Assembly (NCBI GenBank): GCA_038380435.1
Contig: JAWZYU010000019.1
Span: 25,693,801 to 25,757,800 of the forward strand
Direction of reading: 5' to 3'
From: Ryuthela nishihirai
Lineage: Eukaryota; Arthropoda; Arachnida; Araneae; Heptathelidae
Length of the DNA stretch: 64,000 nucleotides
The first letter of the stretch is position 1. Each line of letters starts with the position of its first letter. Below the pieces are notes generated by a model. It had not been told where the DNA came from and searched no databases. It saw nothing but the letters and a program-made list of their open reading frames with translations. Shown here one piece after another: positions 10,505 to 21,084 of this stretch. The translations under genes and the position numbers were made by a program.

Positions 10505-10590
10505 GCGAGAGGGGCGGGTATGGCCTAGTCGATAGCCCGGCAGGCTCGTAATCTGCTTCAGGGCGACTGCTTGAGGGAATATTTAATTTT
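10505..10590 (+). repeat. SINE fragment, head joined to 3' end
   Basis: A box A-like TATGGCCTAGTCGATAGC and GGCTCGTAATCTGC, as in the SINE-2 head, run directly into GCGACTGCTTGAGGGAATAT, the 3' end of SINE-1. This is either a deletion derivative or a chimeric retroposition product. Confidence 0.5.
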
Positions 10591-11100
10591 TAGAAAAGAA
10601 TTCATAGCGGAATATTTACCGGAAGAATGGTTTGCAAAACTTTTAAAAATTGGTGGAACTGAAAAAATATAGATATAGATGCATAATTTTAATTCCCATA
10701 AAACATATAATTTCACGTAATATAATAATAAGTGGTTTGAAAACAAATTAATACACAGAACACTTAGCTTTTATAAGTTCAATCTTTATCTGATATTATT
10801 ACATAATCATTCTAAAATTTCGGGTGGGGGGGAGAGGGGGGTCTTATTTTCCTAACAGCAAATTTGGGGTTGTTAGTTCCTATACTGCACGACTGGCATG
10901 TTAGGAGCTCTGCAAAAAACAAATTATTAAATGAAAAATAATTGCTTTGTGACAAGATAGTAAGAAACTTAACGTCTTTTATTCTAGATCAAAGGCTCTG
11001 AAGTGAGGCTACTGATAATTGAAATAACAAAAGAAATTAATGATACTTTTTATTTATGATACAAGTTCGCCATCAAAAGAACAATTTAAAATAAGCGCAT
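10591..11100. other. AT-rich intergenic, no gene seen
   Basis: G-rich patches at 10823-10842 interrupt otherwise AT-rich sequence. No recognised repeat or coding sequence. Confidence 0.5.
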
Positions 11101-11230
11101 TAATAAATAAAATAAAAATAAATACCTCCTCAAGCAGATGCTTGCCACAGAGGTCTGACAGGAGCCTGTTAGTTAAATTCGCCATAATAGAGGGATCTGT
11201 GAGGATGGCGGGCCCTCAGCAGATTTTTTT
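11101..11230 (-). repeat. SINE-1 body carrying a 5S-derived head
   Basis: The minus strand reads CTGCTGAGGGCCCGCCATCC, TAACAGGCTCCTGTCAGACC and CTGTGGCAAGCATCTGCTTG, then an ATTTATT-rich tail at the left. This is the SINE-1 body. Other copies (8511, 50343, 55540) have a tRNA-like head upstream; here the upstream sequence is 5S rRNA-like (11231-11333) in the same sense. Confidence 0.85.
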
Positions 11231-11333
11231 CCTACTGCACGCGGTGTTCACAAATGGTCACCCTCCCAGGTACCAAACGCGCCAAAAGCTGCTTAACTTC
11301 GGCGATCGGACGGTGTTTTCAGATTCAAATTTA
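11231..11333 (-). pseudogene. 5S rRNA-derived sequence forming a SINE head
   Basis: The minus strand matches metazoan 5S rRNA from about nucleotide 20 to the 3' end. It has AACACCG, TCCGATCGCCGAAGTTAAGC (box A region), GGTACCTGGGAGGGTGACC (box C) and GAACACCGCGTGC at the 3' end. The first ~20 nucleotides and about 7 bases before CGTCCGATC are missing, and the central part is diverged. It is therefore not a functional rRNA gene but a 5S-derived promoter module, possibly still carrying the internal RNA polymerase III control elements. It is joined at its 3' end to the SINE-1 body. Confidence 0.85.
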
Positions 11334-11339
11334 TAGCAT

Positions 11340-11595
11340 TTGTTATTTAATCATGACAACATTTACTTCAACCAAAGCCGTATTATTAAGTGTATTGGCC
11401 GACACAGTACGTAACTATTTGATGAGGGGATTGAATTATAGATCAGAAGAAAAAATAAAAGCTTTAGTTATCTGAATTTCTTTTTCTATTTGAGTTTACC
11501 ATACAAGTTTATTCGTTTTCCTCTTAATTTTGCTGCAGCTCATTTGTTGTCGCGCTGTAATGCTACAACGAGAAAATATCTCCTGTTGACTACTA
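11340..11595. other. Short intergenic spacer, no gene seen
   Basis: AT-rich, with no shared repeat recognised. Confidence 0.4.
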
Positions 11596-11810
11596 CACCT
11601 ATCCCTCGATTTACACTGAAGATAGGTTCCGCACAAAACCGTGAAAATCGAAATCCGTGTAATCGAAATCAAAACCGTGTAAATCGAAACTGAATTATGC
11701 ACATTTTAGAGTTTTTTTCGTTTTACTCGGTTTTACGTAGCAAAATCCAAGATTTCGATTTACACGGTTTTGTGCAAAACCTATCTTCAGTGTAAATCGA
11801 GGGATAGGTG
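11596..11810. mobile_element. 215-bp palindromic MITE, TA duplication
   Basis: The arms start CACCTATCCCTCGATTTACA at 11596 and end with the exact inverse at 11810. The match continues through CTGAAGATAGGTT and GCACAAAACCGTG for about 70 bp. TA flanks both sides (11594-11595, 11811-11812). It has no coding capacity. The TIR style (CACCTATCCCTCGATTT) is Tc1/mariner-pogo-like. The arms are almost identical, so it is recent. Confidence 0.92.
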
Positions 11811-11907
11811 TATTCTAGATGCTGAAGTGTCGGCGGTTTGACTAAGCAAATAATGATATGAGTAGTGTGGTGCCAACCTGGGGCGCCCCCACGCACTGTG
11901 CTTTCCC

Positions 11908-12230
11908 CCTATGACGTCACCGACCGGAAATTGACCCGTGTTGCAATCGTCCACGCTGCCATCTCAGATTGAAATTTGACCCCTATGTCGCAATCGACCG
12001 GAAATTGACCCGTGTTGCAACTGTCCACGTTGCCTTCTCAGATTGAACTTTGACCCCTATGACGTCACCGACCGGAAATTGACCCCTGTGTCACAACTGT
12101 CCACGTTGCCTTCTCAAATTGAACTCTGACCCCTATGTCGCAATCGACCGGAAATTGACCAGTGTTGCAATCGTCCACATTGCCTTCTCAGATTGAACTT
12201 TGACCCTTATGTCTCAACCGACCATATTTT
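11908..12230. repeat. 74-bp tandem array in the left TIR
   Basis: Units repeat at 11911, 11985, 12059, 12135 and 12209 (steps of 74, 74, 76 and 74). Each contains GACCGGAAATTGACC, TTGCAA(T/C)(C/T)GTCCACGTTGC and CTCAGATTGAACTTTGACCC. The sub-motif after CCTATG alternates between ACGTCACCGACC and TCGCAATCGACC. The inverse array occurs at about 18225-18535 in the right TIR. Confidence 0.9.
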
Positions 12231-12454
12231 AAGCCCTCTTCATAGACCCCCTGGTCAACCTATATTTTAAGCCCCCCTTCTCGAATAGTCTCGATTTTCC
12301 CCTGATTAACCCATATTTTCAGCCCACCCATCTTCATAGACCCACCTATATTTTAAGCCCTCCCCTCTTTAAAGCAAATCAGTTTTCTCTATACACGTTT
12401 AATCGGTCTCATCCAGCGTCCATACTATTTAAAAATAGTATGGACGCTGGATAC

Positions 12455-13310
12455 TCTCCTGTATTTAAAAAAAAAAAATTCCTTCCGACAGCGTGATTTG
12501 AACACTCTACCTCAGTGCCGATAGCTGAAGCGTCATTGCGCTCGGCTATGCCTTGTTACTTGATGATGTGGTTTAGATGTGTCTCAAACGGGTATAGCCA
12601 TATAAATCAGGGTAGAGCCATATAAAACACGTATCTCTTTATTAAGCTTGAGTTTTATATTTCAGATATTAACCTAGGTTTTTTATTATCCTACGTTTTT
12701 TTACAACCTTCGTATTCTTTATAACTAACTTTTTTCAGCGTATTTCTTATAATGAATCCATGACTAGAAGGAGGACAAATCTAAAGTTTTAAAAGACTGT
12801 CCCACAGAAAATACCAATGGGCAAAAAATTAATAAAAGGAAAAAAAAACCTTAAAAACTTATTTGTCATTATGTAAAAAGGGATAATATGGTGAACTATA
12901 ACTTTAGTACATCTCCTGTATTTTAAAAAAAAAAAAATTACTTCCAACGCAGTGATTTAAACCCTCTACCTTAGTGCTGATAGCGTCATCGCGCTCGACT
13001 ATGCCTTGTTACTTGATGACGTGGCTTATATGTGTCTCAAACGGGGTATAAATCACGTATCTATTATAGCTTGAGTTTTATATTTCAGATATTAAACTAG
13101 GTTTTTTATTATCCTACGTTTTTTCACAACCTTCGTATTCTTTATAACTAGCTTTATTTCTGTGTAAACTTCGTTAATAACCTACGTATTTCTTTTAACT
13201 CCGTGACTAGGAGGACTATTCTACAGTAAGACTGTACCTCAGAAAATGTCATTGGGTAAAAAATTTTAATAAAAGGAAAAACTTCTTCCTCATTATGTAT
13301 GATATGGATT
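12455..13310. repeat. Two ~458-bp direct units in the left TIR
   Basis: CTCCTGTATTTAAAA starts at 12455 and again (CTCCTGTATTTTAAA) at 12913. Each unit contains a tRNA-like segment, TTGAGTTTTATATTTCAGAT, TTTTTTATTATCCTACGTTT and CCTTCGTATTCTTTATAACT. A third partial unit lies at about 13570-13690 (ATTCCATTGGGTAAAAAAAT). The same duplicated structure is present inverted in the right TIR. Confidence 0.85.
12483..12554 (-). repeat. tRNA-like module in the left TIR, first copy
   Basis: On the minus strand, box A-like CATAGCCGAGCGCAATGACG and box B-like GGTAGAGTGTTCAAATCACG are spaced as in a tRNA. A diverged second copy is at 12943-13011, and inverted counterparts lie at 17472-17537 and 17920-17974. 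All point outward to the nearer element end. Confidence 0.6.
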
Positions 13311-14114
13311 GACCTGTATGGGTGTCATAAAAGTCCCGCTTTAGAATACGTGTTCCGTACCGGACCACGTTTTTATTCACGGATGTCCTGTGAAATTAAA
13401 AGATATTAAACGGTGAATCACAATGGGACCACGATTTATTGATCCTTTGACGATCCTCTTCGATAAACTCGTTAATCATCAAAAAGTCCTCCTTTCTTAA
13501 AAATCCTACATTAATTAAAACTCTTATCAAAGTCCCCCTCATTAACAGTTCCACCCCCCTTTCAAGGACTAGCCTGCAGTAACTGTTTTCCCACAGAAAA
13601 TTCCATTGGGTAAAAAAATTTAATAAAAAAAAATCTGTTTTAAAAACTTATTCGTCATTATGTGTGATATGGTGACCTTAAATTGTTCCACACCATGGAT
13701 CACGTTTTACTGACGGATGGTTAAGTCCTGCGCAATTAAAAAATTTTAACTTCCACTCTCATCTTAAATTTTTCCACTAAACTTTTTTTTGAATGGCAAC
13801 GAGGGTGTTGCAATTCTTTTATCCGTATTTTGCGAGTTCGACCTTTCATCATGCATTTCGCAACAGGCAGGATGTGTTCGTGACAAGGTCACTTTCTTAA
13901 CGGGTGATTGCAGACAGATCTGTTGCTATCCGCTCAACAATATTTGCATCTGCTACTGATAACACGATTTCCTTCATTAAAAATAGAAACTTGGTAAATA
14001 ATTCCACAGCATTCATTAAGAACACAAACTGATTTCGTGCTAAAACATAGTCTTCCAGAACTGATGAGAAGAAACACACGACATTATTCAAAAGATTCGT
14101 AAGGATGAAAACTG

Positions 14115-14234
14115 TAAAAGGTACGAGAACTAAGGTCAAGGTATGAAAATTCATTCAAAGTGACAAGCAGGGTGTAAAAGGTACGAGAACTAAGGTCAAG
14201 GTATGAAAATTCATTCAAAGTGACAAGCAGGGTG
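14115..14234. repeat. 60-bp tandem duplication
   Basis: GTAAAAGGTACGAGAACTAA through TTCATTCAAAGTGACAAGCA is present twice in tandem, at 14115-14174 and 14175-14234, almost without differences. This indicates a recent duplication. Confidence 0.93.
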
Positions 14235-14490
14235 TGATTCTGCATAGTTCAACAAGTCCTTTAGTAGCCGTTAGGAAGGCGAGAAGTAGGAGATTTGCAG
14301 ACTGAGAAAAATAACATATCGGTGGAATATGGGATGTTCGTTTCCAAAGAGAATGAATGTTTTCATTTTACATCTTCAGTACCCTCACAAAGTTACATAT
14401 CTACGGTCTCTTATTATTTTGTACCATGGAAAACCAGTTAATCAGCCAAGAAAAATCAATAGTTGATGTATATATTAATGCTTCGCTGAA

Positions 14491-14775
14491 TTATTTATTG
14501 GAATGAATGCAGTAACATGAATATTGATGAAACAGTGCAAAACAAATTTTTTTCAAAGAGTTACATTTAGTACACACAATTCTTGTTAGTTTTTTTTTTC
14601 TCTGCTTTACACATGGCCGTCTTGTGTTTACTTCGACTGTCAAATGATCTCCTACCCTGAGCATGCTATTAGAAGCTTCTACGGCACCAACCGGGAAAAG
14701 CACGGGATATTTTGCTACCAATGAACTAGGAATTAACTCTTTTTTTTTCCCATTACCACTGGGACTACTTTCCAC
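14491..14775 (-). CDS. Unrecognised 94-codon reading frame
   Basis: A minus-strand frame inside the Polinton-like element. The N-terminal part is hydrophilic (MESSPSGNGKKKELIPS), followed by a beta-rich stretch (LVAKYPVLFPVGAVEASN) and a cluster of Lys, Arg and Cys near the C-terminus (RIVCTKCNSLKKIC). There is no family match. It may be an exon-like remnant or a chance frame; there is no supporting evidence such as codon bias or a neighbour. Confidence 0.2.
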   Translation of the reverse strand: MESSPSGNGKKKELIPSSLVAKYPVLFPVGAVEASNSMLRVGDHLTVEVNTRRPCVKQRKKKLTRIVCTKCNSLKKICFALFHQYSCYCIHSNK

Positions 14776-17037
14776 ATATGTAAATCCTGTATTAACAGTG
14801 AATGAGCCTGTAATAAATTGAATGCCTTAACAACTACATACATTTAGAAGAAAAATACATCTAAATTCGTAAAAATGAACAACATTTCTGTCAATGTTTT
14901 TGGACACGAGAAAGAGGTGTTCCCACTCTACATCACACCATTCAGATTTAAAGCGCACGCAAATCTCCTACTATTATCAGATGATGAAAAGCAGCATTAT
15001 TGTTCCATTAAAAATTGATAAGAATCTATGAAATTCAAAGTTCCAAGGGAGAATGCTGTTTTCCGTATTATTGGGAACACAATTAATCTTCTTATTTTTG
15101 ATCATTCCTTGCGTAATAAGATGGCTGTCCTTTAGGTCATGAAATGTAACTGGAACATTATTAGGAGCTTTTAAAATTGGGATGACACGTACTATGAGCG
15201 CCTCCTCGGAGAAGTGCTAAAACTATGTGTCAGATACTATGAAATTCATTCCTGTCATGTTTACACAACTCCTGCCTTCATACCTGAATATGACAAATAT
15301 GTACCTTTTGGGAGGCATACGAGGGGGAATTTCAGTGAATTGTTTTAGCACGGCAAGCAACAAGCATTTAGAATGAAAGACCGATTGCAAGTTTGTTTAA
15401 ACTATTTCTTCAGATGCACGTTTCTCCATAGATTCGTAAAACTCATTATGTATTCTTTGCTTTCTCTCACACATCTCACAAGATAATTAAAGTTCAAACA
15501 CTAATACATCTTCCCTATGTGTATCTTTCTAATAAACCATACGACCAAAGTAGATAAATCGCAAGCATCATCTGCGTCAGATCTGATTCCATATATCTGC
15601 TAATGCATTACGATGAAAATCTCACAATAGCCTGAAAACAGTACTTTACCCACGACACAGCTTGTGACTAGGTCGTTTAATCAAATTACATGCATAAACG
15701 AAAATTAGAAAAACAACGAAATGGTTGGTATTTTCAATGAGAATCACTAAATTGTAAAGGGCGTTGGAATATCTGTAAATGCACACACATTTCAGTGGAT
15801 AGGTGAATATTATCACAATTGTTTGGAAGTGGAAGACACAATAACTGTAAAACATACAGTGACGAGAGAGAAAGTATAAAAATGCAGTGGGATGGTTGTA
15901 AAAATCGCTTCAAAACAACAAATTACAGCGCAAATACTGTAAGATAGAAAAAACGACTATTAACAAGCACCATCTAGTGTGTAAAATAAGTGAACCTAAG
16001 GAGTAACTGATAAAAGTCACTCTTTAGCGGAAGGAGTAATACAGGAAAATAATAAAATATTAAGGTCCCACTCTAGTAAATCACGGTCCACTGCGTACAC
16101 ACGGATGGATGAATATCACAAAATACTTTGCATATAGAAAATATCAGTAAAGAACCACATAAGTTTGGAAATTTAAAATCTGAAAACTCGTTGTTTATAA
16201 GAAAACAACGATATTTTCAGTATTTCCATGATAAGTTGGGTCCCAGAATTGATCCGCTAGACCTAACTTTGCATTCTCTGACTTCAACCACCGATAAAAC
16301 GTAACGTAAGCTCTCTCGGCGGTTATTCCAAAGCGCTTTCACACGCTCTTTTCAGAGTTCCTGGTCCCCCTACTACGTTTCAATAAGCGCATAAGTGTGT
16401 GAAGGTGACTATTTTTCGCTGCAAACACAAGTTTTTCGACAAAGATAGGATGTTTCACTACAATCTAACACACGCATTTTCACGTCTAAGAATCGGTTTA
16501 GTTATTTTTCCCTGCATATTTCTATACTAGTGTAGAATTCTTAGAACAAGTGGTACTATGTTTGTGTGAAAGTGGTTCTGGCAAGCACACATTTTTTGAT
16601 AATGTTATGCACCCTGTTTGGAAAGAACACTGTCTATGGAGCATTACTCCTGTAAATTCCATAAGCATAATGCTTCGCGATTCTGAGGCCCCCCATAACT
16701 GATAGACAATACTTTGCATTTACAGGACCTAACGCATAAAGTCTTTCACACTTCAAACTCAATCATCACATTTCAGAAAGAAAGAAGATTGAAAATGAAA
16801 GGAGAAGTGATAGAGAAGCATAAGAAAAGTGCCCTACCCAGCATTCTCACATTAAAGGAAAACGTAAGCATTCATCGCCTCAAGACAACTAAGACAGAGG
16901 ATGCCATGTGTCAGCTTGAAAGGCAGCAAGAAGGTTGGTAACAATGTTTTAACCATCCATTTTTAAGTATTAGGTCGTTCATGTTACAATTTCTTACAAC
17001 AACGTTCATATCTAATGAAGATGGAACAGTAAATCAG

Positions 17038-18581
17038 TAAATCGTGGTCCCATTGTGATTCACCGTTTAATATCTTTTAATTTCACAGGACATCCGTGAA
17101 TAAAAGCGTGGTCTGGGACCGAACACGTATTTTAAAGCGGGACTTTTATGACACCCATACAGGTCAATCCATATCATACATAATGAGGAATAAGTTTTTC
17201 CTTTTATTAAAATTTTTTACCCAATGACATTTTCTGAGGTACAGTCTTACTGTAGAATAGTCCTTCTAGTCACGGAGTTAAAAGAAATACGTAGGTTATA
17301 AACGAAGGTTACACAGAAATAAAGCTAGTTATAAAGAATACGAAGGTTGTGAAAAAACGTAGGATAATAAAAAACCCAGGTTAATATCTGAAATATAAAA
17401 CTCAAGCTATAATAAAGAGATACGTGATTTATACCCCGTTTGAGACACATCTAAGCCACGTTATCAAGTAACAAAGCATAGCCGAGCGCGATGACGCTAT
17501 CAGCACTGGGGTAGAGGGTTTAAATCAGTGCGTTGGAAGCAAATTCTTTTAAAATACAGGAGACGTACTAAAGTTATAGGTCACCATATTATCCCTTTTT
17601 ACATAATGACGAATAAGTTTTTAAGGTTTTTTTTCCTTTTATTAATTTTTTGCTCATTGGTATTTTCTGTGGGACAGTCTTTTAAAACTGTAGATTTGTC
17701 CTTCTTCTAGTCATGGAGTTCATTGTAAGAAATACGCTGAAAAAAGTTAGTTATAAAGAATACGAAGGTTGTAAAAAAAGTAGGATAATAAAAAACCTAG
17801 GTTAATATCTGAAATATAAAACTCAAGCTTAATAAAGAGATACGTGATTTATATGGCTCTACCCTGATTTATATGGCTATACCCGTTTGAGACACATCTA
17901 AACCACACCATCAAGTAACAAGGCATAGCCGAGCGCAATGGCACTGAGGTAGAGGGTTCAAATCACGCTGTTGGTAGGAATTTTTTTTTTAAATACAGGA
18001 GACGTACTAAAAATAGTATGGACGCTGGATGAGACCGATTAAACGTGTATAGAGAAAATTGATTTGCTTTAAAGAGGGGAGGGCTTAAAATATAGGTGGG
18101 TCTATGAAGATGGGTGGGCTTAAAATATGGGTTAATCAGGGGAAAATCGAGACTATTCGAGAAGACGGGGCTTAAAATATAAGTCGACCAGGGGGTCTAT
18201 GAAGAGGGCTTAAAATATGGTCGGTTGAGACATAATGGTCAAAGTTCAATCTGAGAAGGCAACGTGGACGATTGCAACACAGGTCAATTTCCGGTCGAAT
18301 GCGACATAGGGGTCAGAGTTCAATCTGAGAAGGCAACGTGGACAGTTGCGACATAGGGTTCAATTTCCGGTCGGTGACGTCATAGGGGTCAAAGTTCAAT
18401 CTGAGAAAGCAACGTGGACAGTTGCACATGGGTCAATTTCCGGTCGATTGCGACATAGGAGTCAAAGTTCAATCTGAGAAGGCAATGTAGACGATTGCAA
18501 CACGGGTCAATTTCCGGTAGGTGACGTCATAGGGGGGAAAGCACAGTGCGTGGTGGTGCCCCAGGTTGGCACTACACTACT
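17038..18581 (-). repeat. Right terminal inverted repeat of the Polinton-like element
   Basis: The inverse of the left TIR, running from GTGGTCCCATTGTGATTCAC at about 17044 to the tip ACACTACT at 18581. It contains the inverted 458-bp units (tRNA-like segments at 17472-17537 and 17920-17974) and the inverted 74-bp array (about 18225-18535). Differences from the left arm are scattered substitutions and small indels, so the arms have diverged since insertion. Confidence 0.9.
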
Positions 18582-18587
18582 GATATG

Positions 18588-19139
18588 GTTAACAGATGGC
18601 GACATCAACAACTTTTGACTAGCTTCTTGTGTAACGAGAGAGACAGGACGTATCCAGGGGCCCCGGAATATTGCATTGTTTTGTGAGCACAAATTTGTAT
18701 TGTTATTCACCATTCTGTTTTCCATGGTCCCTGGTCTTAGGTTGGTACACGCTGACTCTCTCCCCCCCACACACACACTCTGCCATGGTTACCGGCTTTA
18801 GGCATGGGCCATGCTCTTGTCCTTTTCCATCCTCTCTGCTTGTTTTAGTCATTTGCTTAATTGAATCACTGAATTACTTTCCAATGTAATTCGTAAGTAA
18901 TGATACACAATTTCATTCTTTTCACCCTCCCAAGTTCAGGCTGTGTGGTACAGATCAACTCTCTCTCTCCACTTATATTTATCTTTGCAATCTTGGTCTT
19001 GTCTTATTTATATCTCAGACTTCTCTACCTGCTTTGAAATCCAAAACATTTGCATTTGGAACTAAAAATGGATAGAGTTACATTTGGAACACTAAAAGTA
19101 GATTAAAAAAAACTAAAAAAATTTATTATTTTTTATTAG
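18588..19139. other. Intergenic; first copy of a ~160-bp direct repeat
   Basis: The segment 18845-19000 (TTGAATCACT … TCACCCTCCCAAGTT … CTTTGCAATCTTGGTCTTG) recurs in the same orientation at 19946-20110. No coding sequence is recognised. Confidence 0.6.
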
Positions 19140-19312
19140 CATGTTTGTCTACTGATCAAAGGGACCTAGGTTTAAAGCCCCGGATAAGGCATGGATGTTT
19201 GTGTTGTTCTTCTGCTGAGGACCAGCCATCCTCACAAATCCCTTCTACTATGGCGTATTAAACTGAAAGATTCCTGTCAGACTTCTGTGACAAGTAGCTG
19301 TTTGACGAGGGT
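19140..19312 (+). repeat. SINE-1 copy
   Basis: A degenerate head (GTTTGTCTACTGATCAAAGG, box B decayed) is followed by CTGCTGAGGACCAGCCATCC, CTATGGCGTATTAAACTGAA and a decayed 3' end, then TA repeats. It lies between the two direct repeats and directly before a SINE-2. Confidence 0.85.
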
Positions 19313-19329
19313 ATATATATATAATATCT

Positions 19330-19565
19330 ACCCTGCCCTCGTGGAGAAAATATGACACTGAGGGGATTGGGAAGGCCGACGTCAGTTAAATGGGAAGTAA
19401 AATTTAAGCCTTGTGTGCAGGATAACTATAGCCTGGCCATTAAAACAGTAAGATTGAGGCAGGCTTCCATCTTTCTCCTAACAGCTGTACAGTGGGTCTT
19501 TGCTGTAACCAGGACATTTAGTCCATTGTGCAGAAAACATAGCCGCTCAAACGAAATGTGTTAAC
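19330..19565 (+). repeat. SINE-2 copy, 5' truncated
   Basis: Core and 3' segments are recognisable: GGGATTGGGAAGGCCGACGT, TAACAGCTGTACAGTGGGTC and CATTTAGTCCATTGTGCAGA. The copy has diverged and has small deletions. Confidence 0.75.
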
Positions 19566-21084
19566 TCAAGCATCATTCCATCCTCCTCACCCCAATAGAC
19601 ACGAGCAAGCCCGGATCTGAAAAAAAAAGAGAGGGAAACAAGAAACACAATCGAGCCAAAAAAATGTAAGGGGGGGGGGGCAAAGAGACTGTATTCCCAA
19701 TACAATATATCATTTTCTTCTCGTTTTATAAATTTTTTTATATTTTTTGAAAAATCCATGAAACAAAATAAGTTTAGTAATATTTATTTCTATTACCCTT
19801 ACTAGGACTCTGAAAAGGAATAGGAGATGCCCCCCCCCCCTCCCTAGATCTTGTCCTTGGACTCGAGAATGTAACCCTCCACCCATAAGACTTTTTTAGT
19901 CACATTACTGATGATCTGAAATGTAAAATAGAACAGACTACTTTTGATTTAATCATTTGCCGAATTGAATCACTTACTCAATTACTTAACAATGTATTCT
20001 ATAAAACTTAAATACAAAATTTTATTCTTTTCACCCTCCAAAGTTTAAGTTGTGTGGTCCCAGTCAGCTCTCTCTATCCACTTATTTTTATCTTTGCAAT
20101 CTTGCTCTTGAAGTCCTCTTTTCGGCATTCTTTTTTTCATACCATTTTTCCATCTCTTTCACCGTCTTCTTCCAGCGGGTTCTCATTTCCATATTAAATT
20201 TATCCATCTTCCTTTATCCATCATATTCATAAGTCTTTCTCATTTTGAAAATATTTTTTACACCTCCAATATTTTTATGTAATCTCTGATTGCTTTAGTT
20301 TCTTTATTTCTCATTTTATCTAGTCTTTGCTTCCTCGGATATCTTTGCAATATCCACTTCGATTACTTTTATCTCAGATGCAGACCTTTCTCACAAAATC
20401 ATTTTTGATTCTTATGTTAGAGTACTCTCTACAATTGTATTAAAATCTATTCTTTAAAAATCAATTTAGCACTCTTACTGCTTTCTATTTTTGGTCCTCT
20501 TATTTTAATAATCTTTCTTTAATTTTTTTTCATCATACATTCCACTATTAATAACAGCTTTCTCTTTGTTGGGTGTTAAAAAACCGACATCAGAATCCAA
20601 AAAATGGAAACATTGGAAACTTTTTTCTTTGAAAAATTTTTAATTATGACATCTATTTTATGTAAAAAGATATAATCCAAGTAATTACAATCTTATGCCA
20701 GTTTTTAAGTAGAAAAACAAATTTAAATAGCTTTTAAAAGTTGTTATTAAAAAATAATAATGAAAAAACTTTTCAAAAATTGACACATGCATGCGTTTTA
20801 AAAACTGCTTTGGGAAAGGAATTAAGAGCAAAAGTCACAGGAGTCTGATATCTCATGTTCAATGGGTTTATGTAGCTCATGACCATATGGGTTTCGAGGT
20901 GAAGGGATGCTCAGCTTAATGAGAGTCAATTTACGGAGTGGAGGGGAGCTCTGCCTGGCACGGCTGCGGTTAACTCCGTTCTCCCTTCGGGTGAAGGAAG
21001 TGGGGGGGACGACAAACCAGGAAGAGTCCATTTCAAAACTCGGCCGGTTTGGTATTCTGAGGTACTTCGTTTTCCAAGGCCCGT
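19566..21084. other. Intergenic; second direct-repeat copy, G11 and C11 tracts
   Basis: Contains G11 (19670-19680), C11 (19830-19840) and the second copy of the 160-bp direct repeat (19946-20110). A GC-richer block of unknown nature lies at 20880-21080. No gene is recognised. Confidence 0.5.

Larger units (their letters stand above)
11861..13440 (+). repeat. Left terminal inverted repeat of the Polinton-like element
   Basis: It matches the inverse of 17038-18581 over its length with small indels. From the tip inward it holds an array of about 74-bp units, then CCATATTTTAAGCCC-type short repeats, then two copies of a ~458-bp unit, and ends near GGTGAATCACAATGGGACCA at about 13415-13440. Confidence 0.9.
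13441..17037. other. Unique interior of the Polinton-like element
   Basis: About 3.6 kb of AT-rich sequence with only short open frames. Two of these (14775-14491 minus, 94 codons; 16714-16941 plus, 75 codons, lysine-rich) were inspected and match no family I know. A 60-bp direct duplication lies at 14115-14234. No DNA polymerase B, integrase, ATPase or capsid motif was seen. Confidence 0.55.
11861..18581. mobile_element. Polinton/Maverick-like element, probably non-autonomous (6721 bp)
   Basis: The left end AGTAGTGTGGTGCCAACC at 11861 is mirrored by GGTTGGCACTACACTACT ending at 18581. The hexamer GATATG occurs immediately outside both ends (11855-11860 and 18582-18587), an exact 6-bp target duplication. 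The inverted repeats are about 1.55 kb each. A 6-bp duplication, ends starting with AG and very long TIRs with tandem repeats are the known signature of Polinton/Maverick elements. Autonomous ones are 15-20 kb and encode a protein-primed DNA polymerase, integrase, packaging ATPase and capsid proteins. None of these is recognisable in the 3.6-kb interior, so it looks like an internally deleted derivative. Other superfamilies with 6-bp duplications cannot be excluded without a relative. Confidence 0.72.

Noticed and set aside
11231..11333. Functional 5S rRNA gene
   Set aside because: The 5' ~20 nucleotides are missing, several conserved bases are changed, and the 3' end runs into a SINE body.
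16714..16941. Lysine-rich 75-codon frame inside the Polinton-like element
   Set aside because: No motif of any Polinton protein and no support beyond being open. Kept only as a remark.
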